Source: Flavilitoribacter nigricans DSM 23189 = NBRC 102662
GTDB taxonomy: Bacteria > Bacteroidota > Bacteroidia > Chitinophagales > Saprospiraceae
Direction: 5' to 3'
Assembly (NCBI RefSeq): GCF_002646595.1
Contig: NZ_PDUD01000018.1
Location: 310,001-374,000, forward strand
Length of the DNA stretch: 64,000 nucleotides
Of the stretch, positions 51,975-60,667 are shown piece by piece (position 1 is the first letter of the stretch; every line of letters starts with the position of its first letter). The position numbers and the translations under genes are program-made. The notes below the pieces were generated by a model that was not told the origin of the DNA, ran no database searches, and was given only the letters and a program-made list of their open reading frames with translations.

Positions 51975-52083
51975 TGCAGCGCGAAACGCCCGATTAGATC
52001 TTAATGGTTCTGGAAGTGCTGAGCTGGTATTTATTATTGACCGGCTTGGTCTTATTCCGGGATACAAATTTATACATCACCTT

Positions 52084-52120
52084 AGCTCCCCGCTTACTCG
52101 ATTTAGTGGGGAGCTTTTCT
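52084..52120 (+). terminator. Terminator after the small membrane protein
   Basis: Perfect 8-bp stem (52084-52091 with 52108-52115) and a 16-base loop, followed by TTTTCT on the plus strand. Confidence 0.75.
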
Positions 52121-52195
52121 AATACCTTTTTGTATACTTTTCTTCTCTTTCGCATTTACGTTGCCGGACGCGTCCGGATATCATTGGGTGATGGA

Positions 52196-52744
52196 TTATT
52201 TAGCTTTTTGCTGGCGGTAATTGTGGACAAAACTTTTCGGTGAGATCGGTTCTATCTCTTCCTTATCTTCCATTTCTTCTTCTGCCAGGTGTTCTTCGCT
52301 GGCGGCAGTTGCATTAGCTGATGGGTGTTCCGCAGCGGGATCTTCGGCTACGGTGTTTTCCTGATTGCTCTCCATGGCCTCTTCCGCTTTGTTTTGGGCC
52401 ACAGCGGTCTGGTATATTTTAATGATGGATAGCAGGATACTGAAGTAACTCAGCCAGGTATTCTTTTCTACATTGTCCTTTACCTGTTCGGTTTCTTCTT
52501 TCTGATCTTTTCGGTCTTGTGCGGCTGTATCGTCCCGGTTTTTGTCAAAGAAAATGAATTTAATAGCCAGGGCCGCAACGGCACCAACTCCCAGCGGAAG
52601 TACTACCCGCTTAATAACATAACCGGTAGCATCATGACGCAGGGTACCAATGTGACTGGCGAACTCTCGTTTCGACAACTTTTTCTTGATCGCCAATTCC
52701 TTTTTGGCTATCCTTAAATCTTCCAAACTATGAATTCGTCTCAT
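52196..52744 (-). CDS. Uncharacterised membrane protein downstream of a holin-like gene
   Basis: A 182-aa protein. The ATG at 52744 is used; the longer form starts at TTG. It has a charged N-terminus with RIAKKELAIKKKLSKREF, one clear transmembrane segment (VLPLGVGAVAALAIKFIFF, about 53-71), a second weak hydrophobic stretch (YFSILLSIIKIYQTAV) and a Glu/Ala-rich acidic tail. It overlaps the holin-like gene by 17 bp. The pair plus the YtxH-like gene look like an envelope-stress accessory cluster common in Bacteroidota. Function unknown. Confidence 0.7.
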   Translation of the reverse strand: MRRIHSLEDLRIAKKELAIKKKLSKREFASHIGTLRHDATGYVIKRVVLPLGVGAVAALAIKFIFFDKNRDDTAAQDRKDQKEETEQVKDNVEKNTWLSYFSILLSIIKIYQTAVAQNKAEEAMESNQENTVAEDPAAEHPSANATAASEEHLAEEEMEDKEEIEPISPKSFVHNYRQQKAK

Positions 52745-53120
52745 CTTCGTGTTGATCAAAAAATAAATGAATAACGGCTGTAACTATTTTGTCAGTAATC
52801 AGCGTTTTCCTAAAAAGATAAACAATAAAAAGCAGAGCTAAAAATATTCCGGAAACGATAAGAAAACCCAGGGCATTGGAGTTGAGGCGGGTGCCGATGT
52901 AGAATGCCAGGGCTATAGAAGCAAAAATGGCGACAAAGCCGCCAAGTGCAGTTAGTACCACACTGGTAATAACTGTTGAAGATGCTATGGAAATTTTTTC
53001 GGCTACCTCCAGTTTAACGGATTCTACTTCCTGGGAAATAAAGCCCTGGATATATCCAATGCTCTCCCCCACATCTTCCATTAAAACGTCGGTTTCCGTT
53101 TGTGGTTCCTGTCTATCCAT
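52728..53120 (-). CDS. Phage-holin-3-6-like membrane protein
   Basis: A 130-aa protein with a soluble acidic N-terminus (1-45), two adjacent transmembrane helices (about 50-72 and 82-103) and a short C-terminal region. This matches the Phage_holin_3_6 (PF07332-type) family, which is widespread in bacterial chromosomes and mostly not linked to phage lysis. It is co-oriented and overlapping with the next membrane protein. A lysis function is therefore not assumed. Confidence 0.75.
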   Translation of the reverse strand: MDRQEPQTETDVLMEDVGESIGYIQGFISQEVESVKLEVAEKISIASSTVITSVVLTALGGFVAIFASIALAFYIGTRLNSNALGFLIVSGIFLALLFIVYLFRKTLITDKIVTAVIHLFFDQHEDETNS

Positions 53121-53207
53121 TAGGTATTAGGTAAGATAATTGAAGTTGCTACGTAACGATACAGGAAAGACCTGCACTACAAAGGTAACAACTCGATCTA
53201 AAACAGT

Positions 53208-53240
53208 CTATGGATGCTGATCAAATATCAGCATCCATAG
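53208..53240 (-). terminator. Perfect 13-bp hairpin after the YtxH-like gene
   Basis: Positions 53208-53220 pair perfectly with 53228-53240 around a 7-base loop, 27 bases past the stop of the YtxH-like gene. The minus-strand U-run is modest (ACTGTTTTAG), while a T6 run follows on the plus strand. Confidence 0.65.
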
Positions 53241-53266
53241 AAAGGGTTTTTTATAAAGGGTCATGA

Positions 53267-53683
53267 TCAATTGGCGCGAGCCTCCAGGTTGTTAGCCTGC
53301 TTGTTTACTTTAGCTTTAGCCTTTTTCATACCTTTTTCGAGGCTGTTTTCTGCGCTTTCAATTGAAGCTTCGGCACTGTTGGCCGTGCTGGAAATGGCGT
53401 TTTTAGTGTAAGTTGTGAGTTCATTCAACAACTCCTGGCCTTTTTCGATAGCACTGGTCAATCCGCTTTGCGCCTGATTAATGGCACTATTTACACCGGT
53501 GGAAGCCTGATTGTACTTCTCTTTGGTGTAGGCGGTAGCCTGATTGGAATAAGTGTTGATTTGGTCGGTAGTATCGCGGCGTACTTTTTTACCTTGTTCG
53601 GTGTTCAACCAGTATCCCAAGGCTGCTCCGGCAATAATTCCCAAGCCAAATTTCCATCCGTTATTTGAACTGCGATCGCTCAT
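53267..53683 (-). CDS. YtxH-like protein
   Basis: A 138-aa protein with an N-terminal glycine-rich hydrophobic helix (WKFGLGIIAGAALGYWLNT, about 10-28) followed by KKVRRDT, as in YtxH proteins, and a long helical tail of Ala/Ser/Lys repeats. It is probably an inner-membrane-anchored, periplasm- or cytoplasm-facing stress protein. It sits upstream of the holin-like pair but behind a hairpin. Confidence 0.8.
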   Translation of the reverse strand: MSDRSSNNGWKFGLGIIAGAALGYWLNTEQGKKVRRDTTDQINTYSNQATAYTKEKYNQASTGVNSAINQAQSGLTSAIEKGQELLNELTTYTKNAISSTANSAEASIESAENSLEKGMKKAKAKVNKQANNLEARAN

Positions 53684-53816
53684 AAAAAAAATGTTTTTTG
53701 ATTAGTAAATATATCTAGGTGCGTGTTTTACTTTAACACCTTATCACCTATAAAACAGACAGGAAGGGGGTCGTGTTCGATCGCAGTTTGATTATTTAAC
53801 AATGATCCTCATCACC

Positions 53817-54383
53817 CTATGGCTCCTGCTGAGCGAGCTTTTCCTTGGGCACAAAATCCATGGAAACGGAATTCATACAATAGCGCAAGCCGGTGGGCTG
53901 CGGCCCATCGTTGAATACGTGGCCGAGGTGGCCGTCACAGCGTGCGCACAATACCTCGGTTCGGCTCATCCCGTGACTGTTGTCCGTTTTTTCGGTAACA
54001 TACTTGGCCTTTAGCGGTTGGTAAAAGCTCGGCCAGCCCGTACCGGATTTAAATTTGGTAGCTGAATCAAACAGCGGTAATCCACAACCGCGGCAGGTAT
54101 AGATCCCGTCGGCCTTATTATCCCAGAGGTCTCCGGTAAAAGCCCGTTCCGTGCCGGCTTGCCGAAGCACCCGAAACTCAAGGTCGGAAAGTTCGGCCTG
54201 CCATTCGGATGCCGGTTTTTCGATTTTTTCAATGTCTCCTTCTGATGGTGGTGCGTACTGCTGATCCTCCATCGCTATTTTAGAGGAAGAGGAAGTTGTT
54301 TCTTCGCCAGAAGTCGTATTTTGTGCCCGGTTACAGGCCGCAAAGACAAACAAACAAAGACAAACAGAAAGCCAATATTTCAT
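53817..54383 (-). CDS. msrB: Peptide-methionine (R)-S-oxide reductase MsrB, lipoprotein form
   Basis: A 188-aa protein. The ATG at 54383 gives a lipoprotein signal ending FVFAAC (C17). An acidic linker follows, then the MsrB domain with structural zinc cysteines in CRGCG and [10 protein letters not shown], the substrate-binding [10 protein letters not shown], and the catalytic Cys in [11 protein letters not shown]. It reduces Met-R-sulphoxide in envelope proteins. The lipid anchor places it at a membrane facing the periplasm. It is divergent from the beta-barrel gene. Confidence 0.93.
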   Translation of the reverse strand: MKYWLSVCLCLFVFAACNRAQNTTSGEETTSSSSKIAMEDQQYAPPSEGDIEKIEKPASEWQAELSDLEFRVLRQAGTERAFTGDLWDNKADGIYTCRGCGLPLFDSATKFKSGTGWPSFYQPLKAKYVTEKTDNSHGMSRTEVLCARCDGHLGHVFNDGPQPTGLRYCMNSVSMDFVPKEKLAQQEP

Positions 54384-54659
54384 GTTTTGGATTTTAATGA
54401 GATAATGTGATTCCCCGGTAAAATACCATGGGGTTTCCATTCATTCTTATAAACAAGGAAGCGGATCATCTGTTTTGTCCGCCGGCCAAGCAATTTACAT
54501 TTAGCGTGTATCTGGGAATGATCAATGCCGCTGCAAACGCCACTTTTTTGTTTTTCCCTGCAAAATGAGCCCTGGCTAAACGAAAATTGGCCGTTTTCAT
54601 CGCAAGGAGAAGATCTCAAACACCTTTATACCTACGTTCACCCTAATAAACCACACATC

Positions 54660-55295
54660 ATGAAAAAGTTAATTGTAATTCCGATTTTGCTGTTCTGCCT
54701 CTACGCGACTGCACAGGTGCGGTTCGGTCTCCGGCTCGGTCTGAGCACCTCACAGTTAGAAGCAGAGGACTTCAACATTCTTCAGAACGGTACCGAACGC
54801 TTCACCCTTGCACTGAAGGACGCGCAATACGGCATTCACGGTGGTGTTGTCATTCAGGCCGAAATGGGTAACTTTATTCTCCAGCCGGAGGTACTTTTCA
54901 ATTCCAATTCCGCAAATTTCACACTGGATGATTTTCAGAATCCGGGAGAAGTAGCGCGGAAAGAAAAATACCAGTACCTGGATATTCCGGTGATGCTGGG
55001 TTACCGGCTAGGCTTCCTTCGACTGAACGCCGGACCGGTCGGACACATTTTCCTGAACAGTACCTCCAACATTACCGATGTGGACGGATTTGAAGAAGAC
55101 TTTAAAAAACTCACACTCGGCTGGCAGGGCGGTCTCGGTCTGGACATCGGCCCCATTGCCGTGGATGTGCGCTACGAAGGCAATTTCAACAAATTCGGGG
55201 ATCACATCAACTTCGGCGATCAGGAGTATTCCTTCAGCCAGTCGCCGGCACGTTTTATCGCCGCGGTGACTTATATGTTCGGTGACCGAAATTAA
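54660..55295 (+). CDS. PorT-type outer-membrane beta-barrel protein
   Basis: A 211-aa protein. The ATG at 54660 starts a typical signal peptide (KKLIVIPILLFCLYATAQ, cleavage about residue 19); longer in-frame versions lack it. The mature part is a small beta barrel of the outer_membrane_beta-barrel_2 type with alternating hydrophobic strands such as RFGLRLGLSTSQL and a C-terminal AAVTYMFGDRN strand. Role unknown; possibly structural. A long inverted repeat follows the gene. Confidence 0.85.
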   Translation: MKKLIVIPILLFCLYATAQVRFGLRLGLSTSQLEAEDFNILQNGTERFTLALKDAQYGIHGGVVIQAEMGNFILQPEVLFNSNSANFTLDDFQNPGEVARKEKYQYLDIPVMLGYRLGFLRLNAGPVGHIFLNSTSNITDVDGFEEDFKKLTLGWQGGLGLDIGPIAVDVRYEGNFNKFGDHINFGDQEYSFSQSPARFIAAVTYMFGDRN

Positions 55296-55315
55296 GCGGA
55301 ATACAGACCGCCATC

Positions 55316-55369
55316 CGGGACCTTGGAAAGCAGCCGGGGAATAATTTCCGTTTTCTTTTCAAGGTCCCG
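55316..55369. terminator. Inverted repeat between the beta-barrel and sigma-factor genes
   Basis: Positions 55316-55325 pair perfectly with 55360-55369, and the stem extends 4 further bases inward with one mismatch, around a loop of about 26 bases. No U-run follows, so it may be a weak terminator or processing site. Confidence 0.45.
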
Positions 55370-55485
55370 TATCTTACCGTCCGGTTTTCAGGATCCCAAT
55401 TTTTTATCAAACAACATTTTCCCATGCCCCGACCAACCCTTTTAAGCATCACTTACTCTTTAGTACAAAACAACGGCAAAGCGCG

Positions 55486-56013
55486 ATGCCTTTAACCATC
55501 AGCATGACGGAAGCCGAACTGATTGACGGATGCCTGGCCCAGGATCGCCTCGCCCAAAAAACACTTTACGATCGCTACAGTCAAGCCATGTTTACGATTG
55601 CTTATCGTATTACCAATGATTACGAATTGGCTGCGGATGTATTGCAGGAGGGTTTTTTGAAGGTGTTTACGAATATGCACCAATTTAGGCGGGAATCGAC
55701 TCTGGGAGCCTGGATCAAAACGATCGTGATCAGAACGGCCTTAAGTAAGATCAAGAAAAGGATCATTTTCGAACCTTTGGAGTCTTCTCATACCAGTGGC
55801 TGGGTAGACTGGGGAACCCGTCTGGATACGGAGTACCTCGAAAAAGCTATCCAGGGTTTACCGGAAGGCTATCGGGCCGTTTTTGTATTGATCGAAGTTG
55901 AAGGCTATTCACACAAGGAGGTGGCCAGTATGCTCAACATTTCCGTGGGCACTTCCAAGTCGCAATTGTTCTACGCCAAGAAGAAACTCCGTGAAGCATT
56001 AGCCAAATATTAA
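55486..56013 (+). CDS. ECF-type RNA polymerase sigma factor
   Basis: A 175-aa sigma-70-family ECF factor. Region 2 (about 20-90) includes LYDRYSQAMFTIAYRITNDYELAADVLQEGF, and region 4 (about 115-170) has LPEGYRAVFVLIEVEGYSHKEVASML and SKSQLFYAKKKLREAL. There is no region 1.1 or 3. It is followed 14 bp later by a membrane protein, the usual place of an anti-sigma factor. Confidence 0.93.
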   Translation: MPLTISMTEAELIDGCLAQDRLAQKTLYDRYSQAMFTIAYRITNDYELAADVLQEGFLKVFTNMHQFRRESTLGAWIKTIVIRTALSKIKKRIIFEPLESSHTSGWVDWGTRLDTEYLEKAIQGLPEGYRAVFVLIEVEGYSHKEVASMLNISVGTSKSQLFYAKKKLREALAKY

Positions 56014-56027
56014 AAAGCGGAAGTGCT

Positions 56028-56645
56028 ATGGAAGAGTATCTGGAAAAAAATAAAAGCATCCTGACCGAAGCGATTGCCCGGCTTCCCGTCCACCGGCCTC
56101 CTACCCTACTGTGGAAGGAGATCGAAGGGCAACTGGAACAACGGGATAATCAGCAGGCGGCACTGCGCAATTTGCCGCAGCACGCTGCACCGCCACAGGT
56201 TTGGGAGCAGATCGAACAACTACTGGACCAGCCGCAGGCACAGCCGGCGGTTTTCCGTGTATTGCGCGGGGCGCGTCCCTGGATCGCAGCCGCCACCCTA
56301 TGCGGACTGGCATTGGGCACCTGGTGGTTCTTGGATACGGATGTACCGGCCAAAACGAGTATCGCTTACGCCGAGGAGCAACAGATCCGGGCGGAGTTTG
56401 CCGTCGACTGGGACGATGAAGCCGCCCAGATCGCCATGGTGCTGGAACAGGTGGAAACCTCTCCCGTTGCGGACCCACAGGCTGTGCAACGCCTGAAACT
56501 GGAATTTGACGAACTGACCGATGCCCGCACCGAAGTCGAGGATATGCTGAAACGCTACGGTGAAGATGAATCACTACTGAAAGAAGTAGCCCGTATTGAG
56601 AGAGAACGCTCCCAGGTGATCAAGGAACTGGCTACCTGGATATAA
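56028..56645 (+). CDS. Putative anti-sigma factor
   Basis: A 205-aa protein with a cytoplasmic N-terminal part (about 1-82) containing repeated PPxxWxxIExxL-type helices (PPTLLWKEIEGQL, then APPQVWEQIEQLLDQ), a transmembrane helix (ARPWIAAATLCGLALGTWWFL, about 84-104) and an extracytoplasmic helical region (about 110-205) with acidic coiled-coil character. Position directly after the ECF gene and the single-span topology suggest it binds and inhibits that sigma. There is no zinc-type HxxxCxxC motif, so it is not a ZAS protein. Confidence 0.75.
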   Translation: MEEYLEKNKSILTEAIARLPVHRPPTLLWKEIEGQLEQRDNQQAALRNLPQHAAPPQVWEQIEQLLDQPQAQPAVFRVLRGARPWIAAATLCGLALGTWWFLDTDVPAKTSIAYAEEQQIRAEFAVDWDDEAAQIAMVLEQVETSPVADPQAVQRLKLEFDELTDARTEVEDMLKRYGEDESLLKEVARIERERSQVIKELATWI

Positions 56646-56701
56646 ATTACGTAAGAAAAGATCAAAAAGGTTTTGTGAACCGTTTCAAACCCAACCGGAA
56701 A

Positions 56702-57625
56702 ATGTCTTTAAAAATCGCTATGACCAAGTCGATGCTACTCATAGTGGGAATTTTATTTCAACTGCCCGTTTTTGCCCAGGTAACCGTACAGGTCATCACC
56801 AAAAAGATCGAGAAAACGTACAATTATCAGGACGGTTACGAGCTCAATATTGAAGGTGAAAAAGCCCAGGTCTCCATTGAATCCTGGGACCAGGATAAAA
56901 TTTCCATTACGCTGGAGATCACGGCCAAACACCCGGATAAAGCCATTGCCGAACGGGATCTGGAAGCGATGCAGTATCTGACCCAAAAGGTTAAAAACAA
57001 AATATACCTCCGGAATTATCTGTCCCCAAAGGAAGGAGCTCCCGCACCGGAAGCCTCCTTTGAGGCCGTTTACTACGTGCGGGTACCACCGGCTTGTCCG
57101 GTCTACCTCAAGAATTACTTCGGAGTTGCCAATATCAGCAATCTGAACAATCGCTTTCGCTTTAACGGGGAGTTCAGCAAGATCGACCTGGAAAACATTA
57201 GCGGTAGTATTGATCTGCGCTCCCGTTTCGGAGATATCTTCGGAAACCATCTCGACGGGATCGTCAATATCTGGTCGCGGCGTTCAAATGTAACCCTGAA
57301 CGATATCCGGGGTAGTTTCGATATTACGGCCCAGTACGGTACCCTGCGCATTTTTGCCGAGGACCGCCTGTTGAAACTCAATATCGATGCCGAAAAATCG
57401 GATGTGTACTTCTTTAATCCCAATCCGGAATTCTACGGCTACACCCTGACGGCTAATAACGGGAACGTCGTTTTCCCCGGAGAACTATCCTACGAAGAGG
57501 AGGATAACAAAGCCGACCAACGGAAGATCAAGTTTAAACCACCGAGAGAATATTTCGCTAATATTACCATTACCGTCACCATCGGGGATATTCACGTTGA
57601 GAAAGCTACCCAGCCGAAGATGTGA
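56702..57625 (+). CDS. DUF4097-like exported beta-helix protein
   Basis: A 307-aa protein. The ATG at 56702 is preferred to an upstream GTG. A signal peptide ends VFAQ. The mature part consists of short beta repeats (for example VANISNLNNRFRFNGEFSKI, then GSIDLRSRFGDI), as in DUF4097 proteins with a right-handed beta-helix. It is third in the sigma/anti-sigma cluster, so it may be an envelope sensor or a target of that sigma factor. Function unknown. Confidence 0.7.
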   Translation: MSLKIAMTKSMLLIVGILFQLPVFAQVTVQVITKKIEKTYNYQDGYELNIEGEKAQVSIESWDQDKISITLEITAKHPDKAIAERDLEAMQYLTQKVKNKIYLRNYLSPKEGAPAPEASFEAVYYVRVPPACPVYLKNYFGVANISNLNNRFRFNGEFSKIDLENISGSIDLRSRFGDIFGNHLDGIVNIWSRRSNVTLNDIRGSFDITAQYGTLRIFAEDRLLKLNIDAEKSDVYFFNPNPEFYGYTLTANNGNVVFPGELSYEEEDNKADQRKIKFKPPREYFANITITVTIGDIHVEKATQPKM

Positions 57626-57713
57626 TCCCGGCGAGGTGTTTCATCGGAAATTTTGTAGATGCGGGCTTTTGCTGTAAATTGGGTGGGACACCTTGTCAGT
57701 AAAAAAGCACCGG

Positions 57714-59297
57714 ATGAAACACTTCGCTCTTCTCCTTTTTATTACCATTACTTCTTTCGTTTCCGTAAAGGCACAGGTTCCGAACTGGTCGGAAAACGTG
57801 GCCTGCATCATTTATAACAATTGCGCATCCTGCCATACCACTGGCGGAATTGCGCCCTTTCCCCTGCTTTCCTACGATGATGTCAAGTTGTACGCGGGGC
57901 TCATTAAGTCGGTCGTGTCCGAAGGGATCATGCCGCCCTGGCCACCCGATCCGGACTACCACCCGTTGGCCGACGAGCGGATCCTGACCGATGCCGAGAT
58001 CCGGACTATCGTCGATTGGGTCGACGGCGGCACCCCGGCGGGAGATCTCCTGCTGGCCCCGGACCCTCCCGACAATCAGGGCGCAGAGGTCATCGCTGAT
58101 CCGGATCTGGTCGTGCAGTTACCGGCCTATACTTCAAAAGCGGTAAATGGGGACGAATACCGGTGTTTCGTTTTCCCATCCGAACTGCTGGAAGATCGCT
58201 TCATTACTGGTTTTGAAGTAATCCCCGGCAACCGCAATATCGTTCACCACGTACTGGTATTCCAGGATCAAAGTGACCGGGCCCTACAGCTGGATGCCGG
58301 TGATCCGGCTCCGGGTTACCTCTGCTTCGGGGGAGTCGGCAGCAATTCTGCGGAAATGATCGGAGCCTGGGTACCCGGCCAGGGCGCCCAGTATCTGCCC
58401 CGGGATATGGGGATCCGGATCCCGGCCGGCAGCAATATCGTCGTGCAGCTCCATTACCCGGAAGGTAGCGCCGGCGAGGTGGATAACACCAAGATCAATT
58501 TTCAACTGAGTGATCGTTCCGATCTCCGGGAGGTCAATGTGGATTTTATCCTGAACCACTTTACTTCAATGGTGAACGGCCCCCTCTACATTCCGGCCAA
58601 TACCGTAAAGACTTTCCGCCAGGAATTCAAAACGCCGGTGCCCGTCACGGTAATTGGCGTAGCGCCCCATATGCATCTGATCGGCCGGTCTATAAAGACC
58701 TGGGCGCAAAGGCCAGATGGCAGTATTATTCCTTTGATCGATATCCCGGAGTGGGATTTTGAATGGCAGGGATTTTATCGTTTCCAGGAACCGGTCACCA
58801 TTCCTGCCGGCTCCTTCCTACGTTCCGAAGCAGTATACGACAATACCAGCGCCAATCCCCACAACCCCAATGATCCGCCACTGCCCGTTTCCGTCGGCGA
58901 AGCGACCACCGATGAAATGATGCTGGTGACCTTTACCTGGCTGTTTTATGATTTTGGGGATGAGCAACTGTCGCTGGAACCGGAGGTACCGGTAAATGGC
59001 TACAGCTGCAATGCGATCAGTACGGATACCAACGATCCCGCCGAGTGGCAATCGCTCACCTTATCCCCTAATCCAGCCCGGGAACAGATCCGTATCGAAC
59101 TGGAAAATGAGTGGAACGGTTTGCTGGAATTATCCGTACGAAACACCTTCGGGCAGCTACTCAAAAGCCGGAGCCTGGAAAAATCCGGCACCCGTGCAAG
59201 CTGGAACCTGCAACTGGACGGACTGCCTCCGGGAGTTTACCTCCTTCAGCTCACCAATGGTAAAAAGAAAATAATAAAACGGATGGTGATTAATTAA
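57714..59297 (+). CDS. T9SS-exported cytochrome c/copper monooxygenase fusion
   Basis: A 527-aa protein. The ATG at 57714 starts a signal peptide (KHFALLLFITITSFVSVKAQ). It is followed by a haem-c-like domain with CASCH (about 37-41), then a type II copper ascorbate-dependent monooxygenase region with NIVHHVLVFQD (first copper), VQLHYPEG and APHMHLIGRS (second copper), and finally a type A T9SS sorting domain (LSPNPAREQIRIEL to RMVIN). It is therefore secreted by the type IX system to the cell surface or medium. The substrate is unknown; PHM/DBH relatives hydroxylate peptides or catechols. Confidence 0.88.
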   Translation: MKHFALLLFITITSFVSVKAQVPNWSENVACIIYNNCASCHTTGGIAPFPLLSYDDVKLYAGLIKSVVSEGIMPPWPPDPDYHPLADERILTDAEIRTIVDWVDGGTPAGDLLLAPDPPDNQGAEVIADPDLVVQLPAYTSKAVNGDEYRCFVFPSELLEDRFITGFEVIPGNRNIVHHVLVFQDQSDRALQLDAGDPAPGYLCFGGVGSNSAEMIGAWVPGQGAQYLPRDMGIRIPAGSNIVVQLHYPEGSAGEVDNTKINFQLSDRSDLREVNVDFILNHFTSMVNGPLYIPANTVKTFRQEFKTPVPVTVIGVAPHMHLIGRSIKTWAQRPDGSIIPLIDIPEWDFEWQGFYRFQEPVTIPAGSFLRSEAVYDNTSANPHNPNDPPLPVSVGEATTDEMMLVTFTWLFYDFGDEQLSLEPEVPVNGYSCNAISTDTNDPAEWQSLTLSPNPAREQIRIELENEWNGLLELSVRNTFGQLLKSRSLEKSGTRASWNLQLDGLPPGVYLLQLTNGKKKIIKRMVIN

Positions 59298-59313
59298 TTG
59301 GGAATGACCGGCC

Positions 59314-60597
59314 TTAGGAAGTGACCCGGCGGAAGTTCTCAAAGATCCATTCGATCAGTCGCTTGCGGTCCGTAACGATCTCTACCGTTCCGACCATTTC
59401 CTGACTGTTCTCGATCTGATATCCAGTATTGGTGATCAGCCCGTTGGGGAACTTTACTTCCAGCGGAATGCGATCGTCTACGGGGATCTTGCCCTTCCAG
59501 GCTACTTCTCCCGTCAGAGCACCGAATTCCTGGAAAGGATAGCTGTTCAGTTTAATGATCGCTTTCTGCCCCACTTCAACTTTTCCCGAACCGTAGGGGA
59601 TCAGGCTCACACGGCCGATATTTTCCTTCGTGACCCGGGGCATGATCACCATGAGGTCTTCTTCCCGCTGCACGTAGGAATTATTCCGAACATTATCATT
59701 GGTGAGTAGAATCACTCCACTCGTAGGAGCTACGACCAGATTTTCGGCTTTCCAGGTATCGATGGCTTTCTGCAACTTGACGAATTCATCGATCAATCCC
59801 TTGGCCGCGGTATTTTCACTGGCACTGGTGCTGCGCTCCACGCCATTGATCTCTTTGCGGTACAGATCGATCATGTCCTGGTTGGTCTTGATCTCGGATT
59901 CGACGGCCTGGAGCTGGCGTTCTTTTTCCAGTTTATTTTCTTCGGCCTGTCTGACCTTATGGGAAGGCGTTAGATTTCGCTGGAGTAGGTTGTCCTGCCG
60001 CAGGTACTCCTGTTGGGCCAGGAGATACTGTCGTTCGAGCGTTTCCCGCTGTTTCTTGGCGTATTCGATATTTTTCTGGGCGATCCGGATCTTTTGCCGC
60101 AACTGACTGAGATCGAGTTGCTGTCCGTCTCTTGATTTTTCCAGGGTCAGTTCCTCCTGCTTTTTGAAGAACTGGTAAAGATTATCCCGCAAAGATCCCA
60201 GTAGCAGGTCTTTACCGAGATTAAACTGTAGCAGTTTTTCTTCCGTCGGTATCTCTATCGCATCTACAGCATTTTCCAATACCAGTACGTCGTCTACATT
60301 GGCGTTACTGTTGTAAACCAACAGGACCTTACCCGCAGCAACCGTATCTTCGTTCTGCACCAGCACCTGGGTGATCAGTGCGCCCTGGGGAGCTCGTAGC
60401 CTCCGGGCGGGATCGGAAGAAGTAACCCTTACTTCGGCGGTAACCACATCCGGGTATTTCACCCAGTATCCCATCCAGCCCATTAAGACGAAGAACACCA
60501 GCGCCATCAGGGTGCCCCAACGGGTGATCCACTTCGGCGGAGTGCCGAGTATTTCCTGTACTTCCTCGCTTCTAATTTCGATATCTTCCGCGTGCAT
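59314..60597 (-). CDS. HlyD-family secretion adaptor
   Basis: A 427-aa membrane-fusion protein: an N-terminal cytoplasmic stub (1-25), a transmembrane helix (about 28-48), a lipoyl-like half (PQGALITQVLVQNEDTVAAGK), a long coiled coil (about 140-270 with LEKSRDGQQLDLSQL and KEINGVERS) and a second lipoyl/beta-barrel half ending EIVTDRKRLIEWIF. It would bridge the C39 ABC exporter to the periplasm or an outer-membrane channel. It is 70 bp downstream of the exporter gene. No TolC-like gene is in the window. Confidence 0.9.
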   Translation of the reverse strand: MHAEDIEIRSEEVQEILGTPPKWITRWGTLMALVFFVLMGWMGYWVKYPDVVTAEVRVTSSDPARRLRAPQGALITQVLVQNEDTVAAGKVLLVYNSNANVDDVLVLENAVDAIEIPTEEKLLQFNLGKDLLLGSLRDNLYQFFKKQEELTLEKSRDGQQLDLSQLRQKIRIAQKNIEYAKKQRETLERQYLLAQQEYLRQDNLLQRNLTPSHKVRQAEENKLEKERQLQAVESEIKTNQDMIDLYRKEINGVERSTSASENTAAKGLIDEFVKLQKAIDTWKAENLVVAPTSGVILLTNDNVRNNSYVQREEDLMVIMPRVTKENIGRVSLIPYGSGKVEVGQKAIIKLNSYPFQEFGALTGEVAWKGKIPVDDRIPLEVKFPNGLITNTGYQIENSQEMVGTVEIVTDRKRLIEWIFENFRRVTS

Positions 60598-60667
60598 GGC
60601 TGTTATTGATTAAATACTGATGAGGAAAAGGATAACCGAATTGATCGGAGATATAAGGTCAAAAAGA

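Noticed and set aside
52004-52243. 79-codon plus-strand frame with hydrophobic residues
   Set aside because: It runs across a strong terminator hairpin and into the 3' end of a gene on the other strand.
52728-53120. Holin of a lysis cassette for eCIS release
   Set aside because: This holin-like family is common in chromosomes without lysis roles, and the gene is 15 kb from the eCIS block in an unrelated cluster.
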